Positions 1-7,300 of a stretch of DNA of 29,241 nt are shown one piece after another. Position numbers and translations under genes: made by a program. Origin of the DNA: Clostridium sp. UBA5530. GTDB taxonomy: Bacteria > Bacillota > Clostridia > Clostridiales > Clostridiaceae. How positions within the stretch are numbered: the stretch's first letter is position 1; each line of letters starts with the position of its first letter. The stretch covers positions 25,332-54,572 of the forward strand of contig DINW01000079.1 in assembly GCA_002423705.1 (NCBI GenBank). Direction: 5' to 3'. The notes under the pieces were generated by a model, which saw only the letters and a list, made by a program, of their open reading frames with translations, had not been told where the DNA came from and did not search any database.

Positions 1-67
1 TAAATTATTTTGATATAGCCCCTTGATTTAGAATTTAATTTTAATTTTTTAATTATGGTACATCCTC
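1..67 (-). repeat. Partial copy of a hairpin-ending intergenic repeat, probable lar operon terminator
   Basis: Read on the minus strand just after larB, this begins GAGGATGTACCATAATT and ends GGGGCTATATCAAAATAAT at the window edge. The same two blocks, with a few changes, occur on the plus strand at 24678-24751. There the second block is one arm of a long hairpin. By analogy, the second arm here lies beyond position 1 and the element probably terminates the lar transcript. The complete hairpin cannot be seen. Confidence 0.45.
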
Positions 68-76
68 TTTTTCCAT

Positions 77-823
77 TTATATTTTATTTATCATGCTAGC
101 TAAGTATCCAGCTCCAAAGCCATTATCTATATTTACTACACTGATTCCACTGGCACAGCTATTTAGCATCGTAAGGAGAGGAGCTAGTCCATTAAAATTA
201 GCTCCATATCCTACGCTTGTGGGCACCGCAATAACTGGTGTATCTACAAGGCCACCTACTACGCTGGCAAGAGCTCCTTCCATTCCTGCAATTACAACAA
301 GAACCTTGGCTCCTCTTATTTCATCCAATTTATTAAAAAGCCTATGAATTCCCGCAACCCCAACATCGTATATTCTCTCAACCCTATTGCCAAAAATTTC
401 AGCAGTTATAGCAGCTTCTTCTGCAACAGGAATATCTGAAGTTCCTGCTGTAACTATACCTATATAAGTTGTTGTTAACCCGTATTCTTTATTTTTTATA
501 GTTATAGTTCGTCCCAATTCATTATACTTAGCTATAGGACATATTTTAAGAACTTCTTCATACATGTCTTTATTAGCCCTAGTCCCTAAAATATTTTCAT
601 TTTTCTTCATCATGGCTTTTATTATACCTACAACCTGCTCTACAGTCTTCCCTTCACAATAAATAACTTCTGGGTATCCTACCCTTGAAGCTCTTTCATC
701 ATCAATTTTAGCATAGCCTAGCTCTGTAAAAGACATATCCTTCAATGAATTAATACCATCTTCTATAGATATTTTTTCTTCCTTTATCTGTACCAATATT
801 TTCTTTAAATCCTCTTTATCCAT
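77..823 (-). CDS. larB: Nickel pincer cofactor biosynthesis protein LarB
   Basis: LarB carboxylates the pyridinium ring of nicotinic acid adenine dinucleotide and releases AMP, the first step of nickel-pincer nucleotide (NPN) synthesis in the cytoplasm. The protein is about 248 aa. Its C-terminal half looks like an AIR-carboxylase (PurE-like) domain, with the stretch GTSDIPVAEEAA and a glycine-rich tail (VVGGLVDTPVIAVPTSVGYG), as expected for the family. I start it at 823: GGAGAG sits 6 bases upstream of that ATG. An in-frame ATG at 835 (adding MESK) overlaps that ribosome binding site and has none of its own. It follows larE after 15 bases and is the last gene of larC1-larC2-larE-larB. Identification is from sequence resemblance and operon context. 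Confidence 0.93.
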   Translation of the reverse strand: MDKEDLKKILVQIKEEKISIEDGINSLKDMSFTELGYAKIDDERASRVGYPEVIYCEGKTVEQVVGIIKAMMKKNENILGTRANKDMYEEVLKICPIAKYNELGRTITIKNKEYGLTTTYIGIVTAGTSDIPVAEEAAITAEIFGNRVERIYDVGVAGIHRLFNKLDEIRGAKVLVVIAGMEGALASVVGGLVDTPVIAVPTSVGYGANFNGLAPLLTMLNSCASGISVVNIDNGFGAGYLASMINKI

Positions 824-838
824 TTTACTCTCCATATC

Positions 839-1621
839 TCAATTTAAACTTCCCATTTTATAACCTTCCATATCTAGAGTCACATATCTATACCCTAAAT
901 TCTTAAGGTTAAAAGAGATTTCTTTCATTAATTCCAGCTTTGTTATTTTATCTAAATCTGTACCCTTAACTTCAATTCTTGCTAAATCTCCATGGGTTCT
1001 AACCCTACATCCTTGGAACCCTAAACCCTTTAAATATACCTCTGCCTTCTCTATTCTCTCAAGCTTTTCTTCAACAACTTCCTCTCCTATTTCTACCCTT
1101 GTTAATAAACAAGCATATGGAGGTTTATCCCAGGTACTTAAGTTATATTCCTTTGAAAATCTTCTTATTTCCTCTTTAGTAAACTCATTTATAAGAAGGG
1201 GGCTTATAACCTTTAATTCCTTCAATGCCCTCATCCCTGGTCTATAATCCTTTGTGTCATCAAAATTAGAACCATCAGCTATAGTTGATATATCCATATG
1301 ATTTGCCCTAGCTATTATTTGTGAAAACAAATACTTTTTGCAAAGATAACATCTTTCCTTAGGATTCAACTTTATATCCCTTGGTATATGATTTATTTCA
1401 ACTATCTCATGGTTAACCCCTATAGCTTTCACTAACTGCTTTCCTTCTTCCAGTTCCCATTTAGGAGTATAGGGAGTTTTAACCGTTATTGCTACAACCT
1501 TATCTCCTAAAGCTTCCTTTGCCACTCTTAAAAGATATGTACTATCTACTCCACCTGAAAATGCTATGGCTAGACTTTCAAATTGTCTTAAATATTTTAT
1601 AAGTTCTTGGTTTTTATCCAT
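839..1621 (-). CDS. larE: Sulfur transferase LarE (nickel pincer cofactor synthesis)
   Basis: LarE adenylylates the carboxylates of the LarB product and converts them to thiocarboxylates that will bind nickel. The 260-aa protein has the PP-loop ATP-pyrophosphatase motif SGGVDS at residues 22-27 and ends at normal family length. It contains a CxxC pair (Cys91, Cys94) and Cys171 in PPYACLLTR. In Lactobacillus plantarum LarE, the single conserved cysteine at this last place gives up its own sulfur. A three-cysteine version has been reported in other bacteria to hold a [4Fe-4S] cluster that carries the sulfur. This protein fits the three-cysteine pattern, which is an inference. It lies between larC2 and larB in one operon. 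Confidence 0.94.
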   Translation of the reverse strand: MDKNQELIKYLRQFESLAIAFSGGVDSTYLLRVAKEALGDKVVAITVKTPYTPKWELEEGKQLVKAIGVNHEIVEINHIPRDIKLNPKERCYLCKKYLFSQIIARANHMDISTIADGSNFDDTKDYRPGMRALKELKVISPLLINEFTKEEIRRFSKEYNLSTWDKPPYACLLTRVEIGEEVVEEKLERIEKAEVYLKGLGFQGCRVRTHGDLARIEVKGTDLDKITKLELMKEISFNLKNLGYRYVTLDMEGYKMGSLN

Positions 1622-1635
1622 TATTTCCTCCCAGT

Positions 1636-2055
1636 TTAAAATTTATAGTTCCTAAGGGCATCTAAGAAAACTTCATTTACACTTACATCCTTTGCATTAG
1701 CTATTTCCTTACACCTATCATATTCTGGTTTTACTTTTATAATTCTTCCTTTGTAGGCACATATCTTCACATCAACATTGCCCCATTTACCCATAACCTT
1801 ATCTTCTATTCTTTCAAGCTTTTCTCTAAATACTTCTTGGTATCTTAATCCTATTGTAGATGAGTTTATAAACAATACTTCCTTGATTTCATCTATGTTG
1901 TTTTCACTACAAAGTACTGATATTTTAGTGCCAGGTCTTTGTTTTTTCATATATATAGGTGTAAAAAATACATCATAGGCTCCTTTCTTAAATAGCCTCT
2001 CCATTAGAACCTCAAATTCCTCTCCCCTCATATCATCAACATTACATTCAATCAT
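1636..2055 (-). CDS. larC2: LarC2, C-terminal part of the nickel insertase LarC
   Basis: This 139-aa frame holds the C-terminal region of LarC (DUF111), the CTP-dependent nickel insertase that completes the NPN cofactor. It opens with IECNVDDM, matching the conserved N-I-D-D-M region that in single-chain LarC proteins follows the N-terminal domain directly. Its ATG overlaps the larC1 stop (ATGA, 4-base overlap), so coupled re-initiation is possible, but no convincing ribosome binding site precedes it. The frame is -1 relative to larC1 and can be entered through the A9 run at 2062-2070. This suggests it is normally made mainly as the tail of a frameshift fusion, as reported for L. plantarum larC. 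Confidence 0.9.
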   Translation of the reverse strand: MIECNVDDMRGEEFEVLMERLFKKGAYDVFFTPIYMKKQRPGTKISVLCSENNIDEIKEVLFINSSTIGLRYQEVFREKLERIEDKVMGKWGNVDVKICAYKGRIIKVKPEYDRCKEIANAKDVSVNEVFLDALRNYKF

Positions 2056-2837
2056 ATACTCTTTTTTTTTAAGTCCTTATTTTCTGCTAAGATAACCCTT
2101 AATACATTAGGAATTTTCTTCCCTTCTTTTTCTCCTAGTCCATATCCTACTTTCTTAATTGTAAAATTCTTTTCATAATTAAAATCATTACATAGAGTCT
2201 TTAATATAGCAGCTCCTGTAGGCGTGGTAGCCTCAAAATCAACATTGCCAGACACAATTATTGGTACATCCTTTAGTATCTCTGTAGTTGCCGGAGCAGG
2301 AACAGGCAATATTCCATGAGCACATTTAACCATTCCACACCCCACCTCTATAGGAGATGAAATAATAGTATCAGGCTTAAGAAAATCTATACATATGGCT
2401 GCTGATACAATATCTACTATTGAGTCTGTTGCTCCAACCTCATGAAAATGAACCTCATCGCTGTTCTTTCCATGAACCTTCCCCTCAGCTTTAGCCACTT
2501 CATCAAAAATCTTTATGGCCAATTCCTTAACATTATCTTTCAGACTAGAGCAATCTATAATTTCTTTAATTTCCTTGTAGTTTCTATGGTGATGATTATG
2601 GGCCACTTCATTGTCTCCATGATGATGGTGTTCTTCATTTAATAATATGACCTTTGCTTTAGTTCCACCGATTCCTTGTTTTACTTCCTTACTTATATCT
2701 AATGAAAATTCCTCTTCAATGTTTAATTTTTTAAGTTCTTCCTTTATATACTCTAAATCCACTCCTAAATCTATGAGAGCTCCTAAGTTCATGTCTCCAC
2801 TAATACCTGCAAAACAATCATAATATAATACTTTCAC
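2052..2837 (-). CDS. larC1: LarC1, N-terminal part of the nickel insertase LarC
   Basis: This 261-aa frame is the N-terminal domain of LarC, the enzyme that inserts nickel into the bis-thiocarboxylated pyridinium nucleotide at the cost of CTP. The start MKVLYYDCFAGISGDM is typical of the family. A histidine-rich stretch (HHHHGDNEVAHNHHHR, about residues 70-85) is a plausible nickel-binding or storage segment. Translation starts at a GTG with AGGGGGAT upstream. The frame ends DLKKKSI just after an A9 run. Slipping one base back at AAAAAAG gives DLKKK-EYMIECNVDDM, joining larC2 in frame. It is the first gene of the operon and diverges from the aldo/keto reductase gene. Confidence 0.92.
   Translation of the reverse strand: MKVLYYDCFAGISGDMNLGALIDLGVDLEYIKEELKKLNIEEEFSLDISKEVKQGIGGTKAKVILLNEEHHHHGDNEVAHNHHHRNYKEIKEIIDCSSLKDNVKELAIKIFDEVAKAEGKVHGKNSDEVHFHEVGATDSIVDIVSAAICIDFLKPDTIISSPIEVGCGMVKCAHGILPVPAPATTEILKDVPIIVSGNVDFEATTPTGAAILKTLCNDFNYEKNFTIKKVGYGLGEKEGKKIPNVLRVILAENKDLKKKSI
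2061..2070 (-). promoter_or_regulatory. Predicted -1 ribosomal frameshift site joining larC1 and larC2
   Basis: The minus strand reads TTA AAA AAA AAG AGT ATA TGA at the end of larC1. It contains A-AAA-AAG, a classical bacterial -1 slippery heptamer, in the correct zero-frame phase. A -1 slip continues as GAG TAT ATG ATT GAA into larC2. An AAGGA element 6 bases upstream of the heptamer could stimulate the shift, although the spacing is shorter than in E. coli dnaX. I see no strong downstream stem. RNA polymerase slippage on A9 would give the same fusion. Confidence 0.75.
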
Positions 2838-2931
2838 TATAAATCCCCCTTTTTTTAACTTCTATATTGCAAATTTCATCCTCTTCACTTTCTTTTCATC
2901 AGTTAATTTCTTTGTGTATCTCTACTAATCT

Positions 2932-2960
2932 ATTATAATATTTTTTTTACATTATATAAA
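2932..2960 (-). promoter_or_regulatory. Possible promoter of the lar operon
   Basis: A TATAAT -10 on the minus strand (2937-2932) has a weak TTTATA -35 at 17 bases spacing. It lies about 95 bases upstream of the larC1 GTG start, in the divergent region shared with the aldo/keto reductase gene. The -35 match is poor and the region is AT-rich. Confidence 0.35.
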
Positions 2961-2979
2961 CTCTATTATTTGTAATTTA

Positions 2980-2988
2980 TGATATAAT
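2980..2988 (+). promoter_or_regulatory. Extended -10 promoter of the aldo/keto reductase gene
   Basis: TGATATAAT matches the extended -10 consensus (TGN-TATAAT) 37 bases upstream of the start codon at 3025. No good -35 is visible, which is common for extended -10 promoters. Confidence 0.45.
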
Positions 2989-3024
2989 CAAATTATTATA
3001 CAACCTAAATAAGGGGGATTTTTT

Positions 3025-4155
3025 ATGCTATATAGAACCTATGGAAAAACTAATGAAAAAGTATCTATTTTAGGTTTTGGCCTTATGAGGCTTCCACTAG
3101 ATGAAAACAATAAAATAAATAGATATAAGGCTGGAGAACTTATTGACTATGCACGTTCTAAAGGTGTTAATTATTTAGACACTGCTTATCCTTATCATAA
3201 CGGTGAATCAGAAGAGTTTCTTGGAGAGTATTTAAAGCTTAGGAATTGCAGAGATGAAGTTTTTATAGCTACAAAGCTTCCTAGCTATCTTGTTAAGACT
3301 AAAGAAGATATGTATAAATACTTTAATGAACAGCTAGAGAAATTACAACTAGACTATGTTGACTTTTACTTAGTACACACTCTAAATAAAGAGTACTTTG
3401 AGAATCTAAAATCTCTTGGGATTTTTGATTTCCTAGATGAATTAAAAGATCAAGGAAAAGTAAAACATATTGGATTTTCTTTTCATGATAAATTAGAAGT
3501 TTTTAAAGAAATAGTGGACTCTTATAACTGGGAATTCTGCCAAATTCAATATAACTTCTTGGATGTAGAATATCAAGCTGGCTTAGAGGGACTTAAATAC
3601 GCATCAGATAAAGGCTTAGGGGTAGCAATAATGGAACCTTTAAGAGGAGGTCGTTTAGCTCTTAATGTACCTAAAGATATAGCTGAAATTTGGAATTCAT
3701 CTTCTGTACAAAGAACTCCTGCCCAGTGGGCTTTTAAGTATCTGTGGGATGACGAGAAAATCAGTGTGGTTTTAAGTGGAATGAATGATTTTAATCATGT
3801 AAAGATGAATATAGATACAGCAGATACAGCCACTCCTAATTCCTTGTCTTTAGAAGAAAAGGACCTTATAGAAAAAGTTAGGCAAAAATATTTATCGAAA
3901 CTTAAAGTTGATTGTACTAGCTGCAAATACTGTATGCCTTGCCCTGCTGGAGTCAACATTCCAAAATCCTTTGATTATTTAAACAATGCTTCTCTTTATG
4001 ATGATGTTGAGGGTTTTAAAGAAAATTATAAGAAGTTTTTTAAAGAAGAGGAGAAGCCTGATAATTGTGTAAAATGCGGGAAATGCGAAAAGCTATGTCC
4101 TCAGCATATATCTATAAGAAGTGCATTAGAGGAGACAAAAAATTTATTTAGTTAA
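3025..4155 (+). CDS. Aldo/keto reductase with two C-terminal [4Fe-4S] motifs
   Basis: This is a 376-aa cytoplasmic oxidoreductase of the aldo/keto reductase superfamily. The N-terminal TIM-barrel keeps the catalytic tetrad: Asp52 and Tyr57 (LDTAYPYH), Lys84 (ATKLP) and His118 (LVHTL). The C-terminal part has two cysteine clusters, C297-x2-C300-x2-C303-x2-C306-P and C348-x2-C351-x2-C354-x3-C358-P, expected to bind iron-sulfur clusters. This architecture is widespread in anaerobes, and substrates are generally unknown. AGGGGGAT gives a good ribosome binding site 7 bases before the ATG. It stands alone, divergent from the lar operon and closed by its own terminator. A link to the nickel cofactor pathway is possible only by proximity. 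Confidence 0.93.
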   Translation: MLYRTYGKTNEKVSILGFGLMRLPLDENNKINRYKAGELIDYARSKGVNYLDTAYPYHNGESEEFLGEYLKLRNCRDEVFIATKLPSYLVKTKEDMYKYFNEQLEKLQLDYVDFYLVHTLNKEYFENLKSLGIFDFLDELKDQGKVKHIGFSFHDKLEVFKEIVDSYNWEFCQIQYNFLDVEYQAGLEGLKYASDKGLGVAIMEPLRGGRLALNVPKDIAEIWNSSSVQRTPAQWAFKYLWDDEKISVVLSGMNDFNHVKMNIDTADTATPNSLSLEEKDLIEKVRQKYLSKLKVDCTSCKYCMPCPAGVNIPKSFDYLNNASLYDDVEGFKENYKKFFKEEEKPDNCVKCGKCEKLCPQHISIRSALEETKNLFS

Positions 4156-4176
4156 TATTTTAAAATACTAAAGCTT

Positions 4177-4221
4177 AAGTGTAAAATTCTACATGTTTCT
4201 GTTTAATTTTACACTTTTTTT
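4177..4221 (+). terminator. Rho-independent terminator of the aldo/keto reductase gene
   Basis: A 12-bp perfect stem, AAGTGTAAAATT (4177-4188) with AATTTTACACTT (4205-4216), runs into a T-rich tail (to 4221). It begins 21 bases after the stop codon. Confidence 0.9.
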
Positions 4222-4307
4222 ATACTTTTTATTAGATACTACTAGAGTAATTACTGTATATTGTTTATAATTATATTATGCTAAACCATAAATTTGGAGG
4301 AATATTT

Positions 4308-7300
4308 ATGGAACTTATTAATAAAAGATACAAATTGATAAAATTAATAGTTAAGGATAAAACCATAGCTTTCTATAAATCTTTGGATTTAAACTCATAT
4401 ACTGCCATTACTTTAGGAATGTTAAATTTTAACCATATGCCTCAAAGCTATGTGAATTCCATAATAAATGAAATGGCTGATTTCCAACTTTTAAACCAAA
4501 AATATTTACTACCTTTGTTAGATTTCGGTGTAGTAACTAATATAGATAATAAATTTATTTCTAATAGTAACTACTACTATTACTGTTCTACAGATACAAG
4601 CACCCTAACACAATTTACTGATTTGGATTTTTCCTCAATTGAAGACATGATAGCTGTCTTTTCAAAAGTAGCTGTTGCTATAGATTCCTTAAATAGTATG
4701 GGACTCTATTACACTGACATAAATCTAAATAATATATACTATAAAAATAATGATATTGTTTTAAAACATACTTTTACTGCCTTTCTAGAAAAAAATTTAT
4801 ATAATGAAGATAGCCTAAAGGATGTTTTTAATCCATCAAGATACTATAAAGATAAGAATATTTCTTTAGAAAAAGTCCAAAATTTTTCTTTAGGAGTACT
4901 GCTTTTAATATTTTCTATAAAATACTATAATCTTCCCTTTAGTGATGTAAACCTTACCATTTTTATAGAGAATATAGTTAATAATTTCTTTCACCATGGC
5001 GCTTATCCCTTTGAAATGGATTGCCGAATTTCTAATATTATTGAGCATTTAATTCAGCTAGACAGTAAAAATACTATACATTCCATTAGTGAACTTATGT
5101 TTATCCTAAATAGAGACTTTGGAGTGAATTTTCTGAAAAATCCATCTTCTCCTCCAAACACCTTAAGCTATAATAAAAAGCTTATGGGAAGAGCTAAGGA
5201 AATAGATTTTGTTTTAGACTTCTATAATTCTTTAAACAAGTATAATATAGCAAATAGATTTATGATTATTCACGGTGAAAAGGGTATAGGGAAAACCAGC
5301 TTTATTAGTCATATTTGTAAAATTTTCAAAGTAAGAGACATAGTGAGCTGTTCTAATTTAGAAGATACTTATTCTAATGATATGCCTTTTATTACATATA
5401 TTCTAAACAGGTTTATGGAGATTGCACCCCATGATGTATATATAAGGTATAAAGATAGCTTTAACTATTTTATAAATTCTCATGACTTTACATTACCCCG
5501 TGCGGAAGCTGAAGACAATTTTCATATATCTGCTATAGGAGACTTTATATCTGAAATTTTTTTAGATAGGTATTTTATTTTGATAATAGATGATATTCAT
5601 CTTATGGATAACCTAACTTTAAAATTTTTACTTTATTGTTTAAATAGTCACAAGAAAAACTCTAGATTCGTAGTGATATTATCCTACTGTGATGGTTACT
5701 CTCTAAAGAACTTAGATTTTGCTAATTTTTTAACAGAAATTAATGATCATGATATTATAAACATAGTTTTAGAGGAATTAGATATTAATGCTACTGAAAC
5801 CCTAATTAAGAATATACTTTCAACTAATTCTATTCCTAAAAAAATAGTTGAATCTATCTATGACATTACCCTAGGAAATCCCCTTTTTATCAGAGAGCTT
5901 TTAAGTGATTTATACGATAAAAATCTATTATACTTCAATGGAGAACAAGGGGTATTTAAAAATACTTTTAACATTAGTTCTTTTAAAATTACTGAGAAAT
6001 TTCAGAATCACCTTCAATATAGATTGAAAGATTTTTCAGAGCTAGAATTAAATCTCCTTAGCATAATTTCTATTTTCCATACTGGCATTTCCTTAAAAAC
6101 TATGGAAATAATAACTTCCTTTAATATTAATATTTTACAGGAATCTTTAAATACCTTATGTTCTCAAGGAGTACTTTGTGAAAAAATTCATGATAACGGA
6201 ATAATTTATGATTTTTATAACAAATTTTTAAAAACTTATTTATATGATTCTATGAACTCCAATAAAAGAGAAAATTATCATATCATGGCTTTTGATATAT
6301 TTCAAAATTATTACAATACTTCAAAAGAGGACAGGTTTTTAGATTATATAATATACCACCTTAGAATATTAAAGGATGCTGAAAATCTTAAATTTTATTG
6401 CTTAAAAAATGCTAAGAGAATGTTGCTTCTAAATAATAAGGAAGAGGCTATAAAAAATTATTCTTGGATTTTAGATTTTTATAGTTATAAAGATTACGAT
6501 AAAGAATTATTAAACATAGATTTAGATTTATGCAAACTTTTCTTAGATATAGGTAAAAATGAAATGGCTCTAAGAAGATTAAAAAATTTAATTGAAGTTT
6601 GTGATAACCTTAATTATACAGATGAAAAAATCTATATTTTACTTTCACTAATTGAAATACATTTAAATAGAGTGGAGATAGAAGAAGCTCATGAATTGCT
6701 TAAACTTATTGAATCCCTTTTAGATAATTATAAGGATTCCTATGAAAATTTACTTTTTTTAAAGGTTAAAAGTATCATGTATCTATTAGAAAATAATTTT
6801 CAAGAGGCCTTGAAAACATCTAGTAAAGGTTTTTACCTTTGCCCTAAAGATGATTTAAAGTTAAAATTGAGGTTTCTTAAGCTTAAGTTCAATTGTTGTA
6901 TTGAATTAGAAAAGGTTGATAATATTCTTCCTATGTTATATAAAGCTTATAAGAACTGTTCTAATGACCTTATTGAAGAAAAATTATCTCTTCTAAATTC
7001 TATAGGAATTGTCTATAGCGATTTTTATGATGATAATCCTAAAGCATTAAAATATTTTAATAAAGAATTAGAGTTAGCGGAAAAAAGCAGCTTTAAACTA
7101 GCTTCCTTAACAGCTTCAGTAAACATAGGATTTTCCCAATATACCCTTGGAAATTATGAAAAAGCCTTATCTCAATTTGAAAAGGCTTTGCAACAATCTC
7201 AATTACACGGAAATTATAGCTTGGAACTCTACTGCTGTATTTATTTAGGAAGCATTTATTATATTTTAGGAGATTACATGAAGGCTTTTAAATACCTTCT

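Noticed and set aside
2052..2055. larC as a pseudogene broken by a frameshift
   Set aside because: Both halves are intact and conserved, the overlap is ATGA, and a -1 slippery heptamer restores the full protein; a split larC is known in a functional operon elsewhere.
4222..4307. Cyclic di-GMP riboswitch or clear promoter before the GGDEF protein gene
   Set aside because: Only AT-rich sequence with scattered TATA-like hexamers; no riboswitch core and no paired -35/-10 of convincing quality.
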